64,000 nt of DNA from RGIG6353 sp045653035 (GCA_045653035.1 JAZOLO010000016.1:124001-188000); one strand, 5' to 3'; counted from the first letter of the stretch, positions 44,501 to 53,760 are shown. Notes: generated from the sequence alone by a model not told the origin. Translations and numbers: made by a program.

Positions 44501-45436
44501 GACATTGTTTTAAACCCCCTCGGCGTTCCTTCCCGAATGAACATCGGTCAGGTGCTTGAGGTACATCTTGGAATTGCCGCAAAGAAGCTTGGCTTCAAGA
44601 TTATGACCCCCGTATTCGACGGAGCAAAGGAAGAAAACATTGCAGAGCTCCAGAGACTTGCAGGTCTTGACCGTGACGTTATGCCTGGTGAAAACGTTGA
44701 CGGTAAGAACGTTTACGAAGCAATTGACGAGGGCGGAAGCAAGATGCTTCGCCGTCTTACACCCGACGAGAGAGCAAACAAGGATTACCTTGATGCACTC
44801 TCCGCTGAGGGCAGATACAAGGTTATCGACGGTAAGACAGTTCTTTACGACGGACGTACAGGTATGCCCTTCGACAATCCTGTAACCGTAGGTATTATGT
44901 ACTTCCTTAAGCTTCACCACCTCGTTGACGATAAGATTCACGCACGTTCAACAGGTCCTTACTCACTGGTTACCCAGCAGCCTCTAGGCGGTAAGGCACA
45001 GTTTGGTGGACAGCGTTTCGGAGAAATGGAAGTTTGGGCTCTCGAAGCATACGGTGCAGCCTATACTCTTCAGGAAATACTCACAGTTAAGTCCGACGAT
45101 ATCGTAGGACGTGTAAATGCCTTTGAATCTATTGTCAAGGGACAGAATATACCCACACCCGGTGTTCCCGAATCCTTCAAGGTACTTGTCAAGGAGCTTC
45201 AGAGCCTTGGTCTTAACCTTCAGGCACTTGATGCTGACGGTAACGAAATTGAGCTTCATGAGAACTCCGAAGAGGAAAATGCAAAAATTCGTGCAGCAGA
45301 AGACAACATCACTCCCGATATGATAGGTGAGGAAGTAAACGATATGGACGATCCTCTCATGGACGACGAGTATCAGGACACCTATGACGTGGGCGATGAG
45401 TCGGACGAGTACGCTGACGATATTGACGAAATATAA
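41513..45436 (+). CDS. rpoB: DNA-directed RNA polymerase subunit beta
   Basis: A 1307-residue beta subunit. Landmarks: the N-terminal lobe (QKKSYEWFIKEGL), the rifampicin-binding cluster SPLSQFMDQGNPLGELTHKR and RLSALGPGG with the sensitive-type Asp, His and Ser residues, RMCPIETPEGPNIGLI, the catalytic-centre segments GYNYEDAVLINE and KVTPKGE, GDKMAGRHGNKGVVS, and the clamp end YGAAYTLQEILTVKSDD. The long acidic C-terminal tail (about residues 1260-1307) is Asp/Glu-rich. The GGAG site is about 14 nt from the ATG, longer than usual. The customary rplJ-rplL genes are not directly upstream; rpoB has its own promoter. rpoC follows after 19 nt. Confidence 0.98.
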   Translation: MAVELNERELKSAGLKKKQLGRNIRMSFSKIDEAIDMPNLIEVQKKSYEWFIKEGLMEVLRDVSPIVDYSGTLYIDFVDFTIDNNPKYPVEECKERDVNYACPLKVNVRLTNKTTGEIKESVVYMGDFPIMTDNGTFVINGAERVIVSQIVRSPGIYYNIEVDKMDKKLYSATVIPYRGAWLEYETDVNDIFYVRIDKNRKIPVTVLIRALAREYSETADVLEMFGNDTVIKNTLHKDLIDETVNRLKSEGKTTSAYEEALKEIYRKLRPGDPPLVESAENLLTALFFDPKKYDISTVGRYKFNKKLAISRRVAGRVLSRDAVNPFTGEIIFEKGEKLDRAKGEAMEYAGITEVFVEGDKEGDEEIKVFSNGMVHPDKVLPFEVASIGITEMVDRRALLEILDECEGEEAIKEAMLRRRDELIPKNVTRADILASINYLVCLYHEIGTKDDIDHLGNRRLRSVGELLQNQMRIGFLRMDKIVKERMTIQDMDSVTPQALINIRPVVSAIKDFFGSSPLSQFMDQGNPLGELTHKRRLSALGPGGLSRDRASFEVRDVHYTQYGRMCPIETPEGPNIGLISYLSTFARISPFGFIEAPYRRVDKETGVVTKEVRYLTADEEDEYIVAQANEPLDADGRFINKKVTARQREEIVVVNAEDIDYMDVSPKMVVSVATAFIPFLENDDNSRALMGSNMQKQAVPLMINDSPIVGTGMEYKAAVDSGVTVLAKNAGFVERVSADEIIIKNDDGIKDTYKLIKFKRTNQGTCNNQRPIVSKGERVEAGEVIADGLATNNGEISLGKNALIGFVTWEGYNYEDAVLINERLVRDDIYTSIHIEEYSHEARDTKLGPEEITRELPSVGPEALKDLDADGIVRIGAEVHSGDILVGKVTPKGETELTAEERLLRAIFGEKAREVRDTSLKLPHGESGIIIDVKVFTRANQDELAPGVNKVVKVYVAQKRKISVGDKMAGRHGNKGVVSRILPSEDMPFLPDGTPLDIVLNPLGVPSRMNIGQVLEVHLGIAAKKLGFKIMTPVFDGAKEENIAELQRLAGLDRDVMPGENVDGKNVYEAIDEGGSKMLRRLTPDERANKDYLDALSAEGRYKVIDGKTVLYDGRTGMPFDNPVTVGIMYFLKLHHLVDDKIHARSTGPYSLVTQQPLGGKAQFGGQRFGEMEVWALEAYGAAYTLQEILTVKSDDIVGRVNAFESIVKGQNIPTPGVPESFKVLVKELQSLGLNLQALDADGNEIELHENSEEENAKIRAAEDNITPDMIGEEVNDMDDPLMDDEYQDTYDVGDESDEYADDIDEI

Positions 45437-45455
45437 ATGAGGAGGAGAATAGATA

Positions 45456-48400
45456 ATGGATAACAAAGAATTCGCCAAAATTAAAATTGGTCTTGCTTCT
45501 CCCGAAATGATTCGTTCATGGTCTCATGGCGAAGTCACAAAGCCGGAAACAATCAACTACCGTACTCTCAAGCCCGAACGTGACGGTCTTTTCTGTGAAA
45601 AGATATTTGGTCCAACCAAGGACTGGGAGTGTTACTGCGGTAAGTACAAGAAGGTAAGATATCTCGGTAAGGTCTGCGAAAAGTGCGGAGTTGAGATTAC
45701 CACAAAGAAGGTAAGAAGAGAAAGAATGGGACACATCGAGCTTGCGGCTCCCGTTTCCCACATCTGGTATTTCAGGGCCATTCCTTCAAGAATGGGACTT
45801 CTTCTGGACATCTCTCCAAAGCAGCTTGAAAAGGTACTTTACTTTGCACAGTATATAGTTATCGACCCCAAGAACACCAGCCTTGAAAAGCAGCAGGTTC
45901 TTTCCGAGCAGGAATACCGCGAGGCAATGGAAAAGTTCGAGGGCAAGTTTGAGGCAGGTATGGGTGCTGAAGCTATCCGTACACTCCTTGAGGGGATTGA
46001 CCTTGAAAAGACGGCACAAGAGCTCAAAGCAGAGCTTCTCACCGCTACAGGTCAGAAGAAGACAAGAATTGTAAAGCGTCTCGAGGTTATTGAAGCCTTC
46101 AGACTTTCGGGAAACCGCCCTGAGTGGATGATACTCAGCGTACTTCCCGTAATCCCCCCCGAAATCAGACCTATGGTACAGCTTGACGGTGGCAGATTTG
46201 CTACATCCGACCTCAACGACCTGTACAGAAGGGTTATAAACCGTAACAACCGTCTTAAGAAGCTTCTTGAAATGAAAGCACCCGAAATCATTATCAAGAA
46301 TGAAAAGCGTATGCTTCAGGAAGCTGTTGACGCTCTTATTGATAACGGACGCCGTGGACGTCCCGTTACAGGACCTAACAACCGTGCTCTCAAGTCTCTT
46401 TCCGAGATGCTCAGAGGTAAGCAGGGACGTTTCCGTCAGAACCTTCTCGGTAAACGAGTTGACTACTCGGGACGTTCGGTTATCGTTGTAGGACCTGAGC
46501 TTAAGATTTACCAGTGCGGACTTCCCAAGGAAATGGCACTCGAGCTCTTCAAGCCCTTCGTTATGAAGAGACTCGTTGAAACAGGTAAATCCACAAACAT
46601 CAAGGATGCAAAGAAGAAGGTAGAGCATCAGATGACAGAGGTTTGGGACGCACTTGAAGTGGTTATCCGCGAGCATCCCGTGCTTCTTAACCGAGCTCCC
46701 ACACTTCACAGGCTTTCCATTCAGGCATTCGAGCCCGTGCTTGTTGAAGGACGTGCTATTAAGCTTCACCCCCTCGTATGTTCAGCGTTCAACGCCGACT
46801 TCGACGGTGACCAGATGCCTGTTCACGTACCCCTTTCCAGTGAGGCACAGGCAGAAGCAAGATTTCTCATGCTTTCTGCTAACAACCTTCTTAAGCCCGC
46901 AAACGGACGTGCCGTTGCAGTTCCTACACAGGACATGGTACTCGGTTCTTACTATCTCACCTACGAAAAGGCAGGGGAAAAGGGTGAGGGCAACGTTTAC
47001 CGCGACTTCAACGAAGCTAACATGGCTTATGAAAACGGCTATCTCGGACTCCACGCTCCCATCAAAATCAGAGCAGAGCGTGAGTTTAACGGCGAAAAGG
47101 TTACAGGTCTTGTATCCTGTACACTCGGTAGATTTATATTCAACAGTGTAATCCCTCAGAATCTTCACTTTGTTGAAAGAAATACCCTTGAAGATGCATT
47201 CGTTCTTGAAGTAAACCACGTTGTAAAGAAGGATGACCTCGGTAATATTATCGACGCCTCCATCAAGTACTGCGGTATTGCAAGAACTGCAAAGCTTCTT
47301 GACGATATCAAGGCAATGGGCTTCAAGTACTCCACAAAGGGTGCTATTACTATATCGGTATCCGATATGACAGTACCTCCCAAGAAGAAGGATATTCTTA
47401 AGGATGCAGACGGTAAGGTAAGCTACATCACACAGCTTTACCGTAAGGGTCTTGCAACCGAGGAAGAAAGAAGAAGTGCGGTTATCAAGACTTGGGAAAC
47501 AGCAACAAACGACGTTGCAAAGGCACTTCAGGACAACCTTGACAAATTCAATCCTATATTCATGATGGCAGACTCCGGTGCGAGAGGTTCAATCAAGCAG
47601 ATAAGACAGCTTGCAGGTATGCGTGGTCTTATGGCTACCGCCTCGGGACGTACTCTTGAAATCCCGATTAAGGCGAACTTCCGTGAAGGTCTTACCATAC
47701 TTGAATATTTCACCGCAGCAAGAGGTGCTCGTAAGGGTCTTGCGGACACTGCACTTCGTACTGCTGACTCGGGTTACCTGACAAGACGTCTTGTCGACGT
47801 AGCACAGCAGGTAATCATCCGTCAGGTAGACTGCGGAGATACAAGAGGTGCATGGATTACCGAAATCAGAGAGGGCAACGAGCTTATCGAGCCTTTGAAG
47901 GTAAGAATAGTGGGCAGATATATTATCGGCGACTTCACCGATAATAAGGGCAACGTAATCGCAAAGGACGGCGACCTCATTTCCGAGGAGCAGTCTATTG
48001 CAATCGAAAACGCTGTCAACGCTATGAGCGAAGAAGATAAGAAGAACTTCAAGGGTGTTCACATCCGTTCTATTCTCAACTGCCGTTCAAAGCATGGTAT
48101 ATGTGCTCACTGCTACGGTGCAGACATGGCATCCGGTAAGGAGGTTAACATCGGTGAGGCAGTAGGTATCCTTGCTGCACAGTCTTTCGGTGAACCCGGT
48201 ACACAGCTTACCATGAGAACCTTCCATACAGGTGGTATCGCCGGCGGAGACATCACTCAGGGTCTTCCCAGAGTTGAAGAGCTCTTTGAGGCACGCCGTC
48301 CCAAGAAGACTGCAATTATTGCAGAAATCGACGGTAAGGTAATCATTGACAACACCAAGAAGAACAGACTTATCATAAAGAACGAGCTTTCGGGCGACGA

Positions 48401-49019
48401 GAGATCTTACCCCGTAGCTATGAGCTCAAGAATCCTTGCAGAGGACGGAGATTACGTAATCCACGGTCAGAAGCTTACCGAGGGTACACTCTTCCCCACA
48501 GACGTTGCGAGAATTCAGGGCATGGACGAGGTATATAGCTATATCATCCGCGAAGTACAGAAGGTTTACTGTCTCCAGAGCGTTGATATCAGCGACAAGC
48601 ACATTGAGGTAATTGCCCGTCAGATGACAAGAAAGGCAAGGGTAGAAGATGCAGGAGATACAAACCTCCTTGCAGGCTCACTTGTTGACGTATCTGAAAT
48701 CATTACCGAAAATGAAATAGTTCAGAAGAGAGTCGCAGATGGCGAAATGACTCTCAGAGAAGCAACCTATACTCCTGTACTTCAGGGTATTACAAAGGCT
48801 TCACTTTCTACCGATTCGTTCCTGTCAGCCGCTTCCTTCCAGGAAACAACCAAGGTTCTTACCGAGGCGGCTATCAAGGGCAAGGTAGATCCCCTTCTGG
48901 GACTTAAGGAAAACGTTATCATCGGTAAGCTCATTCCTGCAGGTACAGGTCTCAATATCTACCGTGATATTGAGGTAGCTCCCAACGATACACTTCCTAC
49001 CTATCCCACAGCAGAATAA
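45456..49019 (+). CDS. rpoC: DNA-directed RNA polymerase subunit beta'
   Basis: A 1187-residue beta' subunit. Landmarks: the N-terminal zinc ribbon CYCGKYKKVRYLGKVCEKCG, the clamp coiled-coil and rudder region, RQNLLGKRVDYSGRSVIVVG, the catalytic magnesium-binding NADFDGDQM (near residue 450), the trigger-loop region GMRGLMATASGRTLEIPIKANF, the second zinc site with CRSKHGICAHCYG, and the GEAVGILAAQSFGEPGTQLTMRTFHTGG block. A strong AGGAGGAG site precedes the ATG. Confidence 0.98.
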   Translation: MDNKEFAKIKIGLASPEMIRSWSHGEVTKPETINYRTLKPERDGLFCEKIFGPTKDWECYCGKYKKVRYLGKVCEKCGVEITTKKVRRERMGHIELAAPVSHIWYFRAIPSRMGLLLDISPKQLEKVLYFAQYIVIDPKNTSLEKQQVLSEQEYREAMEKFEGKFEAGMGAEAIRTLLEGIDLEKTAQELKAELLTATGQKKTRIVKRLEVIEAFRLSGNRPEWMILSVLPVIPPEIRPMVQLDGGRFATSDLNDLYRRVINRNNRLKKLLEMKAPEIIIKNEKRMLQEAVDALIDNGRRGRPVTGPNNRALKSLSEMLRGKQGRFRQNLLGKRVDYSGRSVIVVGPELKIYQCGLPKEMALELFKPFVMKRLVETGKSTNIKDAKKKVEHQMTEVWDALEVVIREHPVLLNRAPTLHRLSIQAFEPVLVEGRAIKLHPLVCSAFNADFDGDQMPVHVPLSSEAQAEARFLMLSANNLLKPANGRAVAVPTQDMVLGSYYLTYEKAGEKGEGNVYRDFNEANMAYENGYLGLHAPIKIRAEREFNGEKVTGLVSCTLGRFIFNSVIPQNLHFVERNTLEDAFVLEVNHVVKKDDLGNIIDASIKYCGIARTAKLLDDIKAMGFKYSTKGAITISVSDMTVPPKKKDILKDADGKVSYITQLYRKGLATEEERRSAVIKTWETATNDVAKALQDNLDKFNPIFMMADSGARGSIKQIRQLAGMRGLMATASGRTLEIPIKANFREGLTILEYFTAARGARKGLADTALRTADSGYLTRRLVDVAQQVIIRQVDCGDTRGAWITEIREGNELIEPLKVRIVGRYIIGDFTDNKGNVIAKDGDLISEEQSIAIENAVNAMSEEDKKNFKGVHIRSILNCRSKHGICAHCYGADMASGKEVNIGEAVGILAAQSFGEPGTQLTMRTFHTGGIAGGDITQGLPRVEELFEARRPKKTAIIAEIDGKVIIDNTKKNRLIIKNELSGDERSYPVAMSSRILAEDGDYVIHGQKLTEGTLFPTDVARIQGMDEVYSYIIREVQKVYCLQSVDISDKHIEVIARQMTRKARVEDAGDTNLLAGSLVDVSEIITENEIVQKRVADGEMTLREATYTPVLQGITKASLSTDSFLSAASFQETTKVLTEAAIKGKVDPLLGLKENVIIGKLIPAGTGLNIYRDIEVAPNDTLPTYPTAE

Positions 49020-49043
49020 AATTGACACATATCTGTCAATTTT
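49018..49043 (+). terminator. Hairpin at the end of rpoC
   Basis: Stem AAAATTGACA/TGTCAATTTT with a six-nt loop that begins at the stop codon. The T-run is short, so it may be a weak terminator allowing some read-through to rpsL. Confidence 0.6.
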
Positions 49044-49095
49044 AACAAAAGTTATTGTGCAAAATGCCGAATTTTAAAATAATTTTGCAATTAGA

Positions 49096-49124
49096 TTGAC
49101 ATTGAAATGTTGATAATGTAAAAT
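49096..49124 (+). promoter_or_regulatory. Promoter of rpsL-rpsG-fusA-tuf
   Basis: TTGACA (49096-49101), 17 bp, TAAAAT (49119-49124). The leader before rpsL is about 108 nt. Confidence 0.82.
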
Positions 49125-49166
49125 ATATAAGTAATTCTGTGCAATTATGCAAATTAGTTAGATTTT

Positions 49167-49202
49167 ACCGAAACTCGCGGGGGAAACCCTGCGGGTGTCG
49201 GT
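49167..49202 (+). promoter_or_regulatory. Structured hairpin in the rpsL leader
   Basis: Outer stem ACCGA/TCGGT (49167-49171 / 49198-49202), a 2x2 internal loop, inner 9-bp stem 49174-49182 / 49187-49195 with two G-U pairs, closed by a GAAA tetraloop. It lacks a T-run and ends 37 nt before the start codon. It may be an autoregulatory r-protein binding site. Confidence 0.5.
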
Positions 49203-49239
49203 GTGTCTATAAAAAATATAAAAAGAAGGAGGAAAAAGA

Positions 49240-49662
49240 ATGCCAACATTTAACCAGCTCGTAAGACACGGACGTGAACAGGTTAGCTACAAGTCAAAGT
49301 CTCCTGCACTTCAGGTAGGCGTTAACACACTTAAGAAGGTAACCACTAACGTACCGTCTCCTCAAAAGCGTGGTGTTTGTACAAAGGTTACAACCAAGAC
49401 CCCTAAGAAGCCCAACTCAGCTCTTCGTAAGATTGCCAGAGTAAGACTTACCAACGGTCAGGAAGTAACAGCCTATATTCCCGGTATCGGACATAACATT
49501 CAGGAGCACTCCGTTGTTATGATCAGAGGCGGAAGAGTAAAGGACCTTCCCGGTGTACGTTACCATATTATCCGTGGTACACTCGATACACAGGGCGTTG
49601 CAAACAGAAACCAGTCTCGCTCTAAGTACGGAGCAAAGAAGGCAAAGGCTGCTAAGAAGTAA
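49240..49662 (+). CDS. rpsL: Ribosomal protein S12
   Basis: A 140-residue small-subunit protein that lies at the decoding centre. It starts MPTFNQLVRHGRE, has the CTKVTTKTPKKPNSALRK segment and the GHNIQEHSVVMIRGGRVKDLPGVRYH segment; both lysines usually changed in streptomycin resistance (in TPKKPNS and RVKDLPG) are the wild-type residues. AAGGAGG lies before the ATG. First gene of the str operon. Confidence 0.98.
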   Translation: MPTFNQLVRHGREQVSYKSKSPALQVGVNTLKKVTTNVPSPQKRGVCTKVTTKTPKKPNSALRKIARVRLTNGQEVTAYIPGIGHNIQEHSVVMIRGGRVKDLPGVRYHIIRGTLDTQGVANRNQSRSKYGAKKAKAAKK

Positions 49663-49701
49663 GCTTTTACCGCACATTTACTTGACACAGACAAAAAACA
49701 G

Positions 49702-49773
49702 CTTGTGCTTGAAATATAACAGCATACTTATATATAGATTATGTGGTTTCTTCAAGCACTTACGGGGCACAAG
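49702..49773 (+). promoter_or_regulatory. Two mutually exclusive pairings in the rpsL-rpsG spacer
   Basis: GTGCTTGAA (49705-49713) can pair with TTCAAGCAC (49751-49759), while the overlapping CTTGTGC (49702-49708) can instead pair with GCACAAG (49767-49773). The 158-nt spacer holds no gene. The arrangement suggests a switchable leader for rpsG. Confidence 0.45.
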
Positions 49774-49820
49774 GTTGTTCCGAGTACCGCTGATATCATT
49801 TTATGAAGGAGGGAAGTTCA

Positions 49821-50291
49821 GTGCCAAGAAGAGGTCAAATTTCAAAAAGAGACGTTCTGCCGGATCCTATTTACGGTTCCAAGCTTGTAACAAAGCTTGT
49901 TAACAATATCATGCTGGACGGCAAGAAGGGTATAGCACAGGGTATCGTATACGATGCTTTTGCTATCGTTGAATCAAAGCTCGGAGAGAATCCTCTCGAG
50001 TCATTCCAGAAGGCCCTTGAGAACATCATGCCCACTCTCGAGGTTAAGGCTCGCAGAGTAGGTGGTTCTACCTATCAGGTTCCCATGGAAGTAAGACCTG
50101 AAAGAAAGCAGACACTCGGTCTCAGATGGCTCATCACTTATGCAAGAGCAAGAGGCGAGAGAACTATGGCTGAAAGACTTGCAGGCGAAATAATGGACGC
50201 TATCAACAATACAGGTAGCGCTGTAAAGAAGAAAGAAGACACACACAAGATGGCAGAAGCCAACAAGGCTTTCTCTCATTTCAAGTGGTAA
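49821..50291 (+). CDS. rpsG: Ribosomal protein S7
   Basis: A 156-residue 16S rRNA-binding protein, the usual length. The start is GTG 49821 (then PRRGQISKRDVLPDPIYG), 7 nt after GGAGGG; the ATG at 49803 would lie on the ribosome binding site and add six residues not seen in S7. Conserved segments: KLVNNIMLDGKKGIAQ, EVKARRVGGSTYQVPMEVRP, RWLITYARARGERTMAERLAGE. It nucleates assembly of the 30S head. The 158-nt spacer to rpsL carries possible regulatory structure. Confidence 0.97.
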   Translation: MPRRGQISKRDVLPDPIYGSKLVTKLVNNIMLDGKKGIAQGIVYDAFAIVESKLGENPLESFQKALENIMPTLEVKARRVGGSTYQVPMEVRPERKQTLGLRWLITYARARGERTMAERLAGEIMDAINNTGSAVKKKEDTHKMAEANKAFSHFKW

Positions 50292-50361
50292 TTTCTGTTC
50301 TATCATTTGTATATTTGTTAGAAAAACGGGAATTATTTTAAAAAATTGAAAGGAGATTACA

Positions 50362-52485
50362 ATGCCAAGAGATTGTTCACTTGAAAAAACAAGAAATATC
50401 GGTATCATGGCTCATATCGACGCCGGAAAGACTACTACCACAGAGCGTATTCTTTTCTATACCGGTAAAACTCATAAAATCGGTGAAACTCACGAAGGTT
50501 CTGCAACAATGGACTGGATGGAGCAGGAGCAGGAGCGTGGTATCACTATCACATCTGCTGCAACCACTTGTTACTGGGCTCATTCAGATTTCCACACAGA
50601 CCAAAAGAGCGTTGAGGCTAACAAACACCGTATAAACATTATTGACACCCCCGGTCACGTTGACTTCACTGTTGAGGTTGAGCGTTCGCTCAGAGTACTT
50701 GACGGTTCCGTTACCGTTTTCTGTGCTAAGGGCGGTGTTGAACCCCAGTCTGAAACCGTTTGGCGTCAGGCTGACAAGTATCGCGTTCCCCGTATGGCTT
50801 ATGTAAATAAGATGGATATTATGGGTGCTAACTTCTACCGTGTTGTAGGAATGATGCACGACCGTCTTAAGACTAATGCCGTTCCGATTCAGCTTCCCAT
50901 AGGTGCTGAAGCAGAATTCAGAGGTATTATCGACCTCTTCGGCATGAAGGCTTATATTTACACCAACGACCTTGGAACAGATATCCTCGAGGAAGAGATT
51001 CCTGCGGATATGAAGGATAAGGCAGAGCAGTATCATGCAGAGCTCATTGAGAAGATTGCTGAGACTGACGACGACCTCATGATGAAATATCTTGAGGGTG
51101 AAGAGCTTACTATTCCCGAGCTTAAGAAAGCACTTAGACAGGCTACTATCGACAACAAGATAGTTCCCGTATGCTGCGGTACTTCTTATAAGAACAAGGG
51201 TGTTCAGAAGCTTCTCGACGCCGTTATCGACTTTATGCCTTCTCCTCTCGACATCCCTCACATCAAGGGTGTTGACCAGATTACAGGCGAAGAGGACGAG
51301 CGTCCTACCGACGATAATGCACCTTTTGCAGCTCTTGCATTCAAGATTGCAACAGACCCCTTTGTTGGTAAGCTTTGCTTTATCCGTGTATATTCAGGTA
51401 AGATGACTGCAGGTCAGACAGTTTACAACGCTACCAAGCAGTCAAGAGAGCGTCTCGGACGTATCGTGCAGATGCACTCCAACAACAGAATTGATATTGA
51501 TGAGCTCTATGCAGGTGATATTGCCGCAGTTGTTGGTGTAAAGAACACCACAACAGGTGACACTCTTTGCGACGAGGATCATCCTATCGTTCTTGAGTCT
51601 ATGGAGTTCCCTGAACCCGTTATCCGAGTAGCTATCGAACCCAAGACTAAGGCAGGACAGGAAAAGATGGGTATCGCTCTTCAGAAGCTTGCTGAAGAAG
51701 ACCCCACATTCCGTTGCTATACAGATGAAGAAACAGGTCAGACCATCATCGCTGGTATGGGTGAGCTTCATCTTGAAATTATCGTAGACAGACTTCTCCG
51801 TGAGTTCCACGTAGAAGCAGACGTAGGTAAGCCTCAGGTTGCATACAAGGAAACTATCCGCAAGTCTGCAGACGTTGACCACAAGTATGCACGTCAGTCC
51901 GGTGGTAAGGGTCAGTACGGTCATGTTAAGATGATCATCGAACCCAACGAATCGGGCAAGGGTTACGAATTCATCAACAAGGTTGTCGGAGGTAACATTC
52001 CTAAGGAATATATCCCCGCAGTAGATGCAGGTGTACAGGGAGCTATGACATCCGGTGTCATCGCAGGTTACAACGTTGTTGACGTTAAGGTAACACTTTA
52101 CGATGGTTCTTACCACGAAGTTGACTCTTCTGAAATGGCGTTCAAGATTGCCGCTTCAATGGCATTCAAGGAAGGTATGAGAAAGGCTGATCCCGTTCTC
52201 ACCGAGCCTATCATGAAGGTCGTAGTAGTAGTACCCGACGATTACATGGGAGACGTTATCGGTGATATTAACTCCCGCCGTGGTCAGATTCAGGGTATGG
52301 AGCAGGTTGGACAGGGCGTTCAGGAAATCAACGCATTTGTTCCCCTTGCGTCAATGTTCGGTTATGCAACAGACCTTCGTTCTAAGACACAGGGTCGTGG
52401 ACAGTATACAATGGAACCTAGCCACTACACCGAAGTTCCTAAGAGCATTCAGGAAGAAATCGTTGCAGGCAAGGCTAAAGCATAA
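50362..52485 (+). CDS. fusA: Elongation factor G
   Basis: A 707-residue translational GTPase with G1 AHIDAGKTTTTERIL (near residue 20), G2 ERGITITSAATT, G3 DTPGHVDFTVEVERSLRVLDG, and G4 NKMDIMGAN, then domain II, domain III (LQKLAEEDPTF, GMGELHLEI), domain IV (RQSGGKGQYGHVKMIIEP) and domain V (SRRGQIQGM). It drives ribosomal translocation. An insertion of about ten residues, with SDFHTDQKSVEANKHRINI between G2 and G3, is a known variation among Firmicutes EF-Gs. AAAGGAG precedes the ATG. Confidence 0.98.
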   Translation: MPRDCSLEKTRNIGIMAHIDAGKTTTTERILFYTGKTHKIGETHEGSATMDWMEQEQERGITITSAATTCYWAHSDFHTDQKSVEANKHRINIIDTPGHVDFTVEVERSLRVLDGSVTVFCAKGGVEPQSETVWRQADKYRVPRMAYVNKMDIMGANFYRVVGMMHDRLKTNAVPIQLPIGAEAEFRGIIDLFGMKAYIYTNDLGTDILEEEIPADMKDKAEQYHAELIEKIAETDDDLMMKYLEGEELTIPELKKALRQATIDNKIVPVCCGTSYKNKGVQKLLDAVIDFMPSPLDIPHIKGVDQITGEEDERPTDDNAPFAALAFKIATDPFVGKLCFIRVYSGKMTAGQTVYNATKQSRERLGRIVQMHSNNRIDIDELYAGDIAAVVGVKNTTTGDTLCDEDHPIVLESMEFPEPVIRVAIEPKTKAGQEKMGIALQKLAEEDPTFRCYTDEETGQTIIAGMGELHLEIIVDRLLREFHVEADVGKPQVAYKETIRKSADVDHKYARQSGGKGQYGHVKMIIEPNESGKGYEFINKVVGGNIPKEYIPAVDAGVQGAMTSGVIAGYNVVDVKVTLYDGSYHEVDSSEMAFKIAASMAFKEGMRKADPVLTEPIMKVVVVVPDDYMGDVIGDINSRRGQIQGMEQVGQGVQEINAFVPLASMFGYATDLRSKTQGRGQYTMEPSHYTEVPKSIQEEIVAGKAKA

Positions 52486-52536
52486 CAAAAAATAATTTAA
52501 AAAATTAAAAAACACATAAAACAGGAGGATTTTACA

Positions 52537-53742
52537 ATGGCAAAGGCAAAATTCGAAAGAACAAAACCCCACGTTAACATTGGTACAATCGGTCACGTTG
52601 ACCATGGTAAGACAACTCTTACCGCTGCAATCACAAAGTTCCTTTCTCTTGGTAACGACAAGAACGAGGCTATGGCTTACGACCAGATCGACAACGCTCC
52701 CGAAGAAAGAGCACGTGGTATCACGATCAACACAAGACACGTTGAGTACGAAACAGTTAACAGACACTATGCACACGTTGACTGCCCCGGCCACGCTGAC
52801 TACGTTAAGAACATGATCACCGGTGCTGCTCAGATGGACGGCGGTATCCTTGTTGTTGCTGGTACTGATGGTCCCATGCAGCAGACTCGTGAGCACATTC
52901 TTCTTGCTCGTCAGGTTGGTGTTCCTGCTCTTGTTGTATTCGTTAACAAGTGCGACATGGTTGACGACGAAGAACTTCTCGAGCTCGTTGAAATGGAAAT
53001 CAGAGGTCTTCTTGATGAGTACGACTTCCCCGGAGATGATATCCCCGTAGTTCGTGGCTCTGCAAGAGAAGCTCTTATCTCTGAGTCTACAAATCCCGAG
53101 GATGCAGTTTATGCTCCTATCAAGGAACTCATGGATGCTGTTGACAGCTACATTCCTACTCCTGATAGAAAGGCTGACCTTCCTTTCCTTATGCCTGTTG
53201 AAGACGTATTCTCTATCTCCGGTCGTGGTACAGTTGCTACCGGTAGAGTAGAGCGTGGTACTATCAACATGAACGATGAAGTTGAACTCGTTGGTCTTTC
53301 TGACGAGAGCAGAAAGACTGTTGTTACAGGTATCGAAATGATCCATAAGCTCATGGACAATGCTGAAGGAGGTGACAACGTTGGTCTTCTTCTCCGTGGT
53401 ATCCAGAAGAATGAGATTGAAAGAGGACAGGTTCTTGCTAAGCCCGGCTCTATCAATCCTCACACCAAGTTCGTTGGTCAGGTTTACGTTCTTACTGAGA
53501 AGGAAGGCGGACGTCACAAGCCCTTCTTCACAAACTACAGTCCTCAGTTCTACTTCAGAACAACTGACGTTACAGGTGTTATCACTCTTCCCGAAGGCGT
53601 TGAAATGTGCAACCCCGGCGATAACGTAGATATGAACGTTGAGCTCATCACTCCTATCGCTATTGAAAAGGGTCTTCGTTTCGCTATCCGTGAGGGTGGT
53701 AGAACAGTTGGTTCCGGTGTCGTTTCCGAAATCAAGGAATAA
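52537..53742 (+). CDS. tuf: Elongation factor Tu
   Basis: A 401-residue translational GTPase with G1 GHVDHGKTTLTAAIT, G2 EERARGITINTRHVEYE, G3 DCPGHADYVKNMITGAAQMDG, G4 NKCDMVDD and G5 GSAREAL, then the two beta-barrel domains ending VVSEIKE. It delivers aminoacyl-tRNA to the ribosome. Codon use is strongly biased as expected for very high expression. AGGAGG lies 8 nt before the ATG, and a strong terminator follows. Confidence 0.98.
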   Translation: MAKAKFERTKPHVNIGTIGHVDHGKTTLTAAITKFLSLGNDKNEAMAYDQIDNAPEERARGITINTRHVEYETVNRHYAHVDCPGHADYVKNMITGAAQMDGGILVVAGTDGPMQQTREHILLARQVGVPALVVFVNKCDMVDDEELLELVEMEIRGLLDEYDFPGDDIPVVRGSAREALISESTNPEDAVYAPIKELMDAVDSYIPTPDRKADLPFLMPVEDVFSISGRGTVATGRVERGTINMNDEVELVGLSDESRKTVVTGIEMIHKLMDNAEGGDNVGLLLRGIQKNEIERGQVLAKPGSINPHTKFVGQVYVLTEKEGGRHKPFFTNYSPQFYFRTTDVTGVITLPEGVEMCNPGDNVDMNVELITPIAIEKGLRFAIREGGRTVGSGVVSEIKE

Positions 53743-53760
53743 TTTATAAGCGATATAACA

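Noticed and set aside
45786..46769. 327-codon open frame antisense to rpoC
   Set aside because: Shadow frame of a conserved core gene, with no own promoter, site or recognisable family.
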